DNA from: Erodium maritimum
Taxonomy: Eukaryota; Streptophyta; Magnoliopsida; Geraniales; Geraniaceae
Assembly: GCA_963921825.1 (NCBI GenBank)
Contig: OY997589.1
Span: forward strand, 372,001-436,000
Length of the DNA stretch: 64,000 bases
Direction: 5' to 3'
Shown: piece by piece, positions 54,850 through 64,000 of the stretch
Layout of the letters: every line of letters begins with the position of its first letter
How positions within the stretch are numbered: position 1 is the stretch's first letter
The notes under the pieces: generated by a model
What the model was told of the DNA's origin: nothing
What the model saw: only the letters and a program-made list of their open reading frames with translations
Database searches by the model: none
Position numbers and translations under genes: made by a program

Positions 54850-56120
54850 AAGCCTCGTTATAGGCCTTATGACTGCCTGTTCCAATTTGTCATCCAAATT
54901 CGTAATAAAGGTTGATCCCTCGTTGTTGCGTCGCCTGCCTTCTCGGGACTCGACAAACTCCCTTCTCCACCGTTCTTTCATAGCCGCCCTCGTGCCCTTG
55001 ATCCATATGTTAGGTTTTGATGCCCCTCTCTCTGCCACTATATATCCGTTGTCCCCCAAGGCCACTCGCCACCGATCCCTATCCGAGTCATGTCGTCGAC
55101 TCCGACCCGTGACTTCATTTAACCATTCCGACCAAAGAAGCCGAGAGATCGCCCACCTTCCCCTTCGAGGGGATGCCAACCGCACCATCCCGGTGCTGGA
55201 TGTCTCTGACGGGATCCTTATGCTCCCCCTCCCATCCATGTCGAGGACTCGGGGATTAACATCCACCCCAATCCACGGGTAATCTAGCCGTCAACCCCAA
55301 CCAGTATCCACCTTCGAACCTTGTCCCAGTTGCTGAGGATCATCGGGGGACCAACTGCACGCAACCTACGCTCAACGATCCAAAGGGGAGGGAGTAACGG
55401 AGCATTGTTCCTAGCCCTTGACATGCTGATAATGTCCCCCTCCCTAGGAAATTCAATATGACCTCCCTACACGGCATGCCACCTGATCGATCGATGTGAC
55501 CTCCAACGAGTCCCCATGAAGACTCCTACGGAAGACCCTCGTAGGGTTGCATATTCTCCGAGCGGGGTCCGTTTTGAAAGAATGGACAGCCACTCACCAC
55601 AACCAACACCGATCTCCCGGACACCTCGGATAACCGATCTCTAGTCATCTAACCCGCGAGGATGGACAACCAGAACCTCAACCTAAGATCTCTTACCTAA
55701 ACCGACAACGCGTCCTTAGAGCTAGAAGCAAGCCTGCTTCTGCTCGGTACCAATGTCCCACATACCAAGGGACTCAGGACCAAGCGAGCCTGGTGTGCCT
55801 CAAGACCCCCTGCCTGATCAGGGGGAGCACCTTGCTTATCCCCAGCACCTGAACGTGGAACAGGGCATCACACTACCTAGGCATCTCAAAGGAGAGGACT
55901 GCTCTACGGCCTTGCCTAGGAAAATGAGTGACCCACTAAGCATCGAAGCGTGTATGGGGATGCACGCCTCGCCCTGTCACCATCGACGCAAGTCTAATGA
56001 CCCCATCCCCCTATTCTTTGGAGTTCTTACTGGCTACCTGTATCCCCTCAACCGCCCCAGATTCTTAGGTGCGGGCAACTTCAGATATAGTCAGCCAATG
56101 AGCCTAATAAGCTACAACTA
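54850..56120. other. GC-rich block of unknown origin (possible retroelement remnant)
   Basis: About 1.3 kb of clearly higher GC than both flanks, with unusual CCCC/GGGG and CG density. On the minus strand a 139-codon frame (54847-55266) is Arg-rich and ends with STFITNLDDKLEQA, vaguely like the start of the RRM in some plant LINE ORF1 proteins. On the plus strand a 122-codon frame (55753-56121) matches nothing I know. I see no LTRs, terminal repeats or target duplication. It could be a retroelement fragment or captured foreign sequence. Confidence 0.4.
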
Positions 56121-56693
56121 GGTAGCATTTCGAATGAATACACTCTATATGTAATTTATCCCTGAAATAGCCGAGTATTATGTTATAGGTTAGCGTCAAG
56201 TACCTATGAATCACATCTGAACCGATTTACCTGTCTTCACCATCTGAAAACACAGACCAAACCAGCAGTAAAAAGAACAAGTTTCAGGTTGACTTTAATC
56301 ATGGATTAGCAGTTTTCGGATATACCAAAATCAGCACATAGTTTCATAAGCTCACTCAGGAACCAATCTCTTGCGTGCCGAACAAACTGGAAAGAGCAAG
56401 GAAGGACCCACCAGAGACCATACCCAAGTCAAGGACCAAGCACTGGTCCAAGTTTACGGCTCTGTAGACGAAGCAAAGAAGCAAAAAGGGTCAGCTTTTT
56501 GGGGCCATGAAGCTTGCACCATTGAACAAGCCGACCAGAGCTTGGCGGGGTCAATGTAGGGGTGCGTCTAGTTTCAGGCACCTCTATAACAGCACTCATG
56601 AACCTATCTTTGAACAACTTGTTAGAGAAGGAATGAATATGCTCAACAAGAGTCAATAATGATGATGTTGTGAAAAGCATGCGGAAGAATCAA

Positions 56694-57074
56694 AAGATGA
56701 TCGCAAAAACTTATTACGACTATGCACGTTTTGCAAATATCATCGGTGAACTATTTTGTTTTCTGCCTGTAACTCTACCAACGGGGTAAACTTTTTTGCA
56801 TAAAGTCGAAAGTAACCACGCAAAAGTGTATACATAAGGGTTCCAAATTGCAAAACATGTATATATTGATGTTACAAATTGCAAAAACACGTATAGTGTA
56901 AAGGGGGAAACGGTCATTTTCAAAAAAAATGAAGTCACGTGCCTAATTTCCATTCAAGATAACGGATTCGCAGAAAGAATATAATTGGAGGATGTCATTT
57001 GCAAAAAGAAAAACAATTCACGGATAGTATTTGCAAAACGTGCATAGTTCACCGCAAGTTTTTGCGATCATCCC
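56694..57074. mobile_element. Mutator-like MITE
   Basis: Ends GATGATCGCAAAAACTT and, inverted, GGGATGATCGCAAAAACTTG, with subterminal GCACGTTTTGCAAATA arms. Flanks AAGAATCAA (56685-56693) and ATGAATCAA (57075-57083) match at 8 of 9. Same family as 665-1026. Confidence 0.8.
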
Positions 57075-57164
57075 ATGAATCAATTATGCAGCAAAGAAAA
57101 TTCCAACCAGGCAATACAAGAAAGTAAGTACATGGAAAACGTTGTTTACACCCTCTTGACAATC

Positions 57165-57350
57165 TTTGAGTTTTAAGAACCCTTATAAGTGAAGGGTCAG
57201 TAACACATAATCACCTTTCATTATTCATCAAAAACCCACGTATTCGCACTGAATAGGTGGTGGTTTTATGAGGAACACACTATCATCAGCATCTTCTTTA
57301 TCAAAAACCCATCTTTTCAATGGATTTTTGATGAATAACGCAAAGTGACT
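57165..57350. repeat. Foldback element, copy of 24246-24440
   Basis: Arms TTATTCATCAAAAACCCACG and TGGATTTTTGATGAATAACG, with the AAGTGAAGGGTCAGT-like lead-in also found in the HDA14 intron copy. Confidence 0.65.
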
Positions 57351-57924
57351 GATTACCGAGAGAGTCGATAACGATAATAGAATACAGTAAAAGTATGGCG
57401 AAGAATCAACCATGCAGAAAAGAAAATTCTAAACAGGCAATACAGTAAAAGTATACAACAATCCAACAATCAAATCAGACTTAAGGCATAAGGATTGAAT
57501 AGCAGCCATTAAAATTCTACAAACATCAACATGTCAATGAACAGAGATGGTCTGCTTCTAGAGAATGTGCTAGTTGGAAGAGATTCAAGGGACTTTAAAT
57601 CACTTCACTGTTGATACAAGTTTCATGACAACATTGCTACGGCACTGAATACAAACAAGGAGAAGGAAGCACAAATAAAAATAATACAGCTATTAGGTGG
57701 AGATCCCATATCAACTAGTTACTAAACCCACCACATGCTTTCAATGAGGGACAATCGAGTTGACCAGAATGACATTACATACAGTGAAAATTCGACAGTC
57801 TAATATTTATACATATTGAAGATCAACTAAATAGAACAATGACATTGTAGAATAGAACTTCAAAGCTGAGTTTAACCTGAGTGTGAAAGAGAGAGGGGAT
57901 AAAAGTCATGTAGAGTCTAATCTA

Positions 57925-58223
57925 GGGATAATTGCAAAAAAGTACCCTGAGATATTCATGTTTTTGCAACTTGTAGTACTCTTCTTTGATAATTATGAAA
58001 AAGCACCCTAACTGTGTCTTTTTGTTGCAATCTGTGGTCACAAATTTAAGGGATACGAAAAATTGTTTTTTTGGGTTATTTTCTAGATCTAAATTATAAG
58101 GGTAAATTATCATTTTTATACAAATTGCAACAAAAAGACACATTCAGGGTACTTTTTTTGCAATTATCAAAGAAGAGGGCTGCAAATTGCAAAAAGTGAA
58201 TATCTGGGTCGGGTAATTATCCC
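57925..58223. mobile_element. Mutator-like MITE, AAAAGTACCCT subfamily
   Basis: Left end GGGATAATTGCAAAAAAGTA, right end inverted GGGATAATTACCCGACCC, with internal CAATTATCAAAGAAGAGGGC matching its inverse on the left. Flanks TCTAATCTA and GAGAATCTA match at 6 of 9. Half-copies occur at about 40611 (SAL1 intron 1) and 39100-39235 (intron 5). Confidence 0.65.
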
Positions 58224-58762
58224 GAGAATCTATGCCGATTTCTAGGGTCTGGAAGATAGAAAAAGAGGCTGTGTCTCACTGGTTTTTTTTTATAAGCTCG
58301 GTTTTTTTAATTAAAAATACACTCTTCAAGAAGAATGTATGAATCACAAGTCCAAGTGTCTCACTGGTAAAAACCTCATGTAATGGTCAAACCTAAGAGT
58401 TGGGAGTAGAATTTTCAGCCAAACTTTAAATATTCCATTCACCTACTAAATACAAAGATGATATATATACAAATACTAGAAGACAACTCTATGGTATGAA
58501 TTACATTCAAGTATACAAAAGAAGTACTAAGAGATAGTAAAAGAATGACTACCTTGCAATCAAATGATAAGAAGTTCAACTCATTATAATACTACAAAAA
58601 TAACAATATGAAAGGAAGTAGATATAATATGTGCAAAAGGCATCTATTTGCATAAACTATTCTCACTGTAAGAACATATAGAAATTATATATTATATATT
58701 AAGTAGTAAATATATCGAAATTATACAGTTCAATAATGTATGGTACATATATGTTACAGAGT

Positions 58763-60950
58763 TTAGGTAAGTGTGATGAAGTGCTGCAGAGAGCTAACCA
58801 AACTTGGGGGCCAATGTTTTGTTTCTCTTACGTATGCAAGGTCTGTGTAATGCGGATCTAGCAAAGTTGCAATGGTGAACTGGTTTTCCGCAAGAAGTGG
58901 GGCGTGCTTGTCCACATATAAGGCTGCTGCAAGAGCTGCATGCACTTCTGTCAAAGACACAAAGAAACATAAGGTAAATGAGAAGCTATTCAACCAAAAC
59001 AATCATCAATAACAGCGGGAAACATTTATCCACTGAGGTTCCGATCTCGGACTACCAGGCCAACCCAAGTGGGCAACATTTATCTTATATATCATACTCA
59101 AGAACAGTGAATTATTTATTACCCGGATAACCCTTCAATGATATGGACACATCCTCCATCTCGGTGATCGATTCTTCTCTGTCACCAACCTCATACAGGG
59201 CTAGTGCTCTGCCAACTCTTGCATAGTCTGAGAATGCAAAGTCCTTATAATTTTCAACCACCTAAACAAAATAGAAAATTTCAGTAAACAAGATATGGTT
59301 TTTTATCGTTACAGTTCTGTCACTTGTTTTCTATGTAGAATCATCAATCAATGTACCAGCATCAAAAGAAGAAAAGTTGATGTCAATTCATAATCATAGG
59401 ACTAGAAATATGGTATACTCACTAGAAAGTAAATGCTTTTATTCAAATACCAATCTCCAATATCTATGAATTATAGAGCTTGTTGACATGCACTTCATTA
59501 TCAAATAAGAACTTAATTAGCAATTAAAATTGCCCAACAATGATTTTTCCTTTTCTTCTTCTTCTAGTGGTTGAAAATTGATCTCAAATAAGGATTCAGG
59601 AGATATGAATAAAACATAAATGAAATAGGGCAATGGTATTTGTGGTAGCTTATAGCTTACACACAATATTGTAAGCTCAGCAAATTAGCATTAACACTAA
59701 ACTTCAACTTCCCATGACTCTTTCACATACCAATGTCACAAGTGAGCTTGACGAGGGGCAAGGTGGTAATTAGCTAATTTTCTATGGTTACGTAAAGCAC
59801 TTAAGACGATGCGTTTTGGGGCAGTGGATGGATAAGAACCGAGTCATCGGCACGTGAGAGGGAGGAGGCTCAGTTACTGTCCTTGCTGGTCTTGCTGAGA
59901 GGAATGGCAGAGTATATAGTGGAGAGGATTAGCATGTTGTCCTTGTCTTTGATGTTTGTCATTTCCATTTCCTTAGAGAGAGAATTGGTAAAAAGGGGAA
60001 GATAGAACCCTAATATCAAGTTCCAATTTTTATCAGTATTTCTTATGAGCTTTTATCAATAGAATGTCTTAGTTTCCACTAGAATTTAGTTGTTATTGTT
60101 ACAACCAAACAGAACCAGAAAACAATTCACTAACAAAACCCGAGAAAGTAATTAGACTAACTAATCACATAAACGAAATAGGATGCTGGTACTGATTGAA
60201 AAATTCAAACTTTCTGGTAGCCCAAAAATGATTTTGTCTTATTCTCCTGATTGTTGAAAACTGATCTCAAATAAGGATTCATGAGACATGAACAAAACAG
60301 AAATGAAATAGGACAATGGTGCTTGTGGTAGCTTATAGCTTGACACACAAAATTGAAAGTTCAGCATATTAGCATCAACACTTAACTTCAATTTCCCACA
60401 ACTTTCTCACAAACCAAACAGAACCCAGAAAAAAACGAGTTATTAACAAATAGGATGCTGGTACTGGTAGTAGCAGATAAACAGAATTCAAGCTTCAGCA
60501 AATTGACAACAATCACACTAAACCTCAAATTTCCCACAACTTTCTCAGCAACCAAACAAAACCCAGAAAACGAATCACCAAGAAAAACCTCAATCCGCGC
60601 ACCTGAGTGAAGTAATCGAGAGCTTTCCCGAAATCGCCCTGAGCCTGCAATTCCCTTCCTTTCTCGAGCAAACCCAGAGCGTCCGTAATCCTCCGAGATA
60701 TAAGTTCGGCGGCGTCTCTCTCGGCTGAGGTGACGGGGTCGAAGCTCTCGGCGGCGAGAGAGAAGCGGCGGCGAAGGGGGTGGAGGAGGAGCGCGGAGAG
60801 AGGGAGATTGAAGAGCAAGAGGCGCCTGGTGGTGGCCGGAAATGGGGGTTCCGGGAAGGATTGGGATAGGGTTTTAGGGATCGGAGTTAGGGTTTTGGGG
60901 ATCGGAATCGAAGGAAGGAGATTGGAAATGGGTGCTCTGCATGCAACCAT
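58763..60950 (-). CDS. Plastid TPR-like superfamily protein
   Basis: Small tetratricopeptide-like protein predicted in the chloroplast, possibly the thylakoid lumen; molecular role unknown to me. Exons 60603-60950, 59123-59261 and 58763-58947 total 672 bp (223 residues), phases consistent. N-terminal 60 residues are Pro/Ser/Leu/Arg-rich with no acidic residues until a glutamate at about residue 31, then a hydrophobic stretch and LLHPLRRRFSLAAESFDPVT, which looks like a bipartite targeting region. TPR-like helices follow: ISRRITDALGLLEKGRELQA, GDFGKALDYFTQVVENYKDF, YARVGRALALYEVGDREESI, VHAALAAALYVDKHAPL, and a conserved tail TKHWPPSLVSSLQHFITL. An upstream in-frame ATG at 60983 would add 11 residues; I prefer 60950 because MVACRAP opens a cleaner transit peptide. 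Intron 1 is 1.3 kb and carries repeats. Confidence 0.88.
59575..60585. repeat. Dispersed direct repeats within TPR gene intron 1
   Basis: GATCTCAAATAAGGATTCA(G/T)GAGA(T/C)ATGAA...AGCTTATAGCTT...TTAGCAT(T/C)AACACT occurs at about 59578-59735 and 60250-60410. The following ACAACTTTCTCA(C/G)(A/C)AACCAAACA(G/A)AACCCAGAAAA recurs at about 60400 and again against exon 1 at 60535-60570, with a partial copy at 60104. The intron appears to have expanded from exon-proximal sequence. Confidence 0.75.
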
Positions 60951-61120
60951 GTCGTCGCTCTCTGAGTTTGGTGACGATACCAAATTGAGCTTCTGGTTTT
61001 TATATTTTCATTTATTTGTTTATTTATTTTCGATTGTGTGGCAGTTGTTTCTGTTAAAAGTGTTATCGAGAAGTGGCATTTTGGTAATTTAATCTCATTT
61101 CCTACTATTTATTGTCATTA

Positions 61121-61392
61121 GGCCCTCCACAGTCGTGGACGGGGAGGTGCTGGTTAGGAGCAATCGCCGGTGAGGAGCTGGCTGGGAGGTCGCTGGTGGG
61201 GAGTGTTGGCTGAGAGCTTAAGGCCAGCACTCATCGCCGGCTGAGAGCAAAAATGTGAACAAAAGGAATTACCATAAGTCAACAAAAAGGCTTAACATTT
61301 TAGGGTACGGGTTGGGAAAGCTGGCTATAAGCCAATAAAAAATAATTTTTTATTCTCCTCGCCAACAACCAGTTATATGGTTGTGGATGCTC
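61121..61392. mobile_element. Tourist-like (PIF/Harbinger) MITE
   Basis: 272 bp with imperfect ends GGCCCTCCACAGTC and GAGCATCCACAACC (inverted), flanked by TTA at 61118-61120 and 61393-61395. Unusually GC-rich in its left half (GGAGCTGGCTGGGAGGTCGC). It lies in the spacer between the TPR gene promoter and RABC1; nothing else recognisable is seen from 61400 to 62150 beyond AT-rich sequence. Confidence 0.6.
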
Positions 61393-62158
61393 TTAATACA
61401 TGAATACATTTAGTTTCGGATTTTTATAGGGTTGATAGATGATAATTTTGGATCTTATGTTATGTTATGACAGAAATATACCGTGTATTTTAGTTTGGTT
61501 TTGTGATACATGTCACAGGTTAAAATGAAACGAAAAGACTAAATACTCTCTAATAAAGATATACAGTATATTTTTTGTTTAAAGTACGGGATAGAAGGGT
61601 GATTTTGTCATTTTGAAAATTATACATGTCACATATGTATCACATTAAGTAATTTTGTCGTGTTGAAAACTATACAGGTTACATATGTTTCACATGTTTT
61701 AAGTACGGTAGAAAGAAGACTGAGTTCATCATTTTGAAAATTGTGTGTATGCTTTAAGTAGCTTTTTGTGTTAGTTTTAACATATTTTAGATTATAACTA
61801 CAAAAGTATAGGGTAATAATCTGTTATAATAAAAATGACAATAACAATCTGCACCAAACTTAAGTATATAATATTATTCTGCCATTATATATGTATGATC
61901 ATTTATGAAGCTAAATCTATTATATAGCAAATTAGCAACTGTTATATAGAAGTTAAGCTTCCATCCCACATCATCCAACCAAAGTCACACCCACATTTCT
62001 GTACAAAATCAAACATGAAATAAATAACATAATGGAACAAATGGTCATGAAGATCCATGTTAGAAGAAAACCCAGACATGGGCATTTTACACGAGTTCTA
62101 TTGTTCGGGTCAAATTGAAACGAAATATAAAAGGTTTATCTTTGGACCGGTAGAGGCA

Positions 62159-63941
62159 TCAGCAACAAGCACTGGAAGCTGCATCGGGTTCTGGCGCTTT
62201 CTGTGCAAAGATGTTCTTTTTCAGAGCTTTAGATCCATCGGCTAAGAGACTGGGTGTGTCTAAGATCTGCATATCGTTATCGTTCATGAGGTTAAGCCAA
62301 CTTTTAACATGGGGTATATTGCACATAACTACCCTTATGAATTGTCCACAAACATATGACTACTCTTACGAATTTCCATGTGTTTGTGGGCAATTCATAA
62401 AGGTAGTAAGTGCAACTAACCCTTTAACATTAAGGCTCTACTGCATGAATCTGTGCAAGTTTGACAGGTAAATTGCCCAAGTTTATTATAGCAGTGCGCA
62501 TATATGTAACATCGAGTAATAACAAGATGAGTGTATTGGTCGTACCTTCAGAACAAGCTCTTCGAAGCATTGTTGTACATTAACACGAGTTTTAGCACTG
62601 CACTCGATAAAAAGACACCCATATTCCCTAGCAAAATTGATTCCCTCCTTTTTCGTTACAACCCTTTCACTTTCCTGGAAAAATAAAACGAACTCAACAC
62701 GTATGATAAAGAAAATTAAGTAGATGTCTTGGAATTGCTAATTAAATCATATAAAGATTATTCGGGACTAAACTGAAGAATCCAATACCCCATGAAGGAG
62801 ATTTTTCAGATCCTCAATTAATCCAAAGTGCTGAAATTTAATTAACGAGTAATACCTTATCGACTTTGTTTCCAACTAGCATCTTGATGCAGTCTTGATT
62901 GGTTGAATACAAATCGATTTCCTTGGCCCAAATTTCAGAGAGATTTGTAAACGTTTCTCTCCGCGTTACGTCATAAACTGTTGCACTCAAAGCATCCACA
63001 CCAACAGTTCGATCAGAATAATAGATCGACCAACACACAAGCCCAATGGCCTGCTTCATACGATTTGTTTGATAATAATCTAACTATTCAAAACCCTTAT
63101 AATTTGCACAATCAAAATAAAACCTAATGATACAAATTAATTTCAAGATCAAGATCATAGCCCATTCATAATCAGAATGAGTCGAATCTATAATTTACCC
63201 CTTCAACAAAATAAAATAACCATACTGAGTTGAAAAAAAGGAAAAAATTATTACCCATAATGACTCCTTGTGCACCTCTGTAATACGAACTTGTCAGTGT
63301 TCTGAATCTCTCTTGACCAGCTGCACGTTACACATTTGGCATCAGCGATTGAGATTCGATATAAAATATGTATAACCTCCTTTGATTCCAATATAAGAGT
63401 TTAAGTGGAGAACCAATTAATAAATTTCTAGGACGGTTTTCATAAGTAACAAGAGATAAAAAAAGCTTACTCATTCTAGAACTAGAAGCAAGCATAGACA
63501 TATTATCACATATGACAATTCACCTCGAAACTCTTGACTTTAGAAACTAAACAGAAACACAATAAGAGCAATTATTCCAAATCGAATGGAGTATATATTC
63601 CCCCTTTCTTACTTGAGAAATTCAACAGGAAAAGCTAACACATTCGAGATCAAAGCTTCAGATTCAGGTCTACTTGAAATTTACAACATTACGTATGTGT
63701 GGAAATTACAATTTTAGCACTACTCTATATTATCCTTTGGTGTAACGGTTCTCTCAAATGTCAAGGGGAAATAAAAACAGGTGATGAAGCACTTGAGAAA
63801 TAAGCCCAGAGCATTCACTGTAAACCTTAAGGGTAAATAAAACACAGACATGTCGAGGCCAGTTGCTCTAACCTGTATCCCATATTGCCAGCTTCAACTT
63901 CTTCCCTCCCAAAGAAACATATTTTACCTTAAAGTCAACAC
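62159..63941 (-). CDS. RABC1: Rab GTPase RABC1/RAB18 type (partial, 5' end off window)
   Basis: Small GTPase of the Rab18 class, linked to ER, lipid droplet and post-Golgi traffic. Exons present: 63873-63941, 63255-63320, 62856-62977, 62546-62674, 62159-62266; the first exon with the P-loop lies right of the window. Visible motifs: switch I neighbour GVDFKVK, G3 [29 protein letters not shown]4 NKVDK, G5 ECSAK, then [15 protein letters not shown] and a C-terminal CC for geranylgeranylation. The residues around [17 protein letters not shown] and [13 protein letters not shown] fit RABC1 better than RABC2. The final intron contains a 112-bp MITE. All introns GT-AG. Confidence 0.94.
62311..62422. 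mobile_element. Short MITE in the last RABC1 intron
   Basis: 112-bp element with ends GGGGTATATTGCACATAACT and, inverted, GGGTTAGTTGCACTTACTAC, flanked by perfect TTTAACAT at 62303-62310 and 62423-62430. A compact version of the 20541-21005 element. It starts about 45 bases past the final acceptor, inside the intron. Confidence 0.8.
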
Positions 63942-64000
63942 CTGAATGGAAAGACAAATAAGGAACAAAAACATCATTAGATTAAGAAAAAACATGGTTT

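Noticed and set aside
59024..59075. Short tRNA-like segment (GTTGGCCTGGTAGTCCGAGATC on minus) in TPR gene intron 2
   Set aside because: Resembles a SINE head but is too short, with no poly(A) or target duplication, to call.

Overview
This window is nuclear DNA from a flowering plant, almost certainly a eudicot. Most of it is AT-rich. It carries intron-rich genes with clear plant orthologues, and its introns and intergenic spaces are full of plant transposable elements (L1-type LINEs, a tRNA-derived SINE, TRIMs, hAT, PIF/Harbinger-like and Mutator-like MITEs). I cannot name the species. No prokaryotic, viral or organellar gene set is present. I assembled exons by hand from splice signals, reading-frame phase and remembered family sequence.

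Layout, left to right. 1-4195 (-): 5' part of a Golgi PMT26-type putative methyltransferase, running off the left edge. 4.2-8.2 kb: intergenic. 8210-16601 (-): complete 21-exon NSF (vesicle-fusing ATPase), including an apparent U12-type AT-AC intron. 16.75-18.3 kb: spacer with a LINE tail. 18.3-21.9 kb (+): TBL14-like polysaccharide O-acetyltransferase-family gene. 23.0-28.8 kb (+): plastid-type histone deacetylase HDA14, whose last intron holds a LINE-derived insertion and a duplicated splice acceptor with part of the last exon. 28.8-33.7 kb: transposon-rich spacer. 33.8-36.0 kb (+): XND1/NAC104-type NAC transcription factor with a roughly 20-unit minisatellite filling intron 1. 36.0-37.5 kb: non-autonomous hAT element. 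37.9-42.5 kb (-): SAL1 (PAP phosphatase) with an N-terminal transit-like extension. 43.2-47.2 kb (+): 5'-truncated L1 LINE whose ORF2 is open except for one TAG. 47.2-53.1 kb: gene-free. 53.4-54.7 kb (+): single-exon U-box/ARM E3 ligase. 54.85-56.1 kb: unexplained GC-rich block. 58.8-60.95 kb (-): plastid TPR-like protein. 62.2-64 kb (-): 3' part of a RABC1/RAB18 GTPase.

The genes are independent housekeeping and regulatory units, not a pathway cluster. NSF and RABC1 act in membrane traffic. PMT26 and TBL14 are Golgi enzymes linked to wall polysaccharides. SAL1, HDA14 and the TPR protein are plastid-associated. XND1 restrains xylem differentiation. PMT26, TBL14, SAL1 and XND1 lie near each other on Arabidopsis chromosome 5 as I remember it, which suggests conserved synteny.

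I found no convincing new biological system. The most interesting signals are splice-site and duplication events (NSF U12 intron, HDA14 duplicated acceptor/exon, SAL1 GC donor), the XND1 intron array with adjacent TRIMs, duplicated promoter/5' leader sequence at the U-box gene, and a set of Mutator-like MITEs with 8-9 bp target duplications in several introns.
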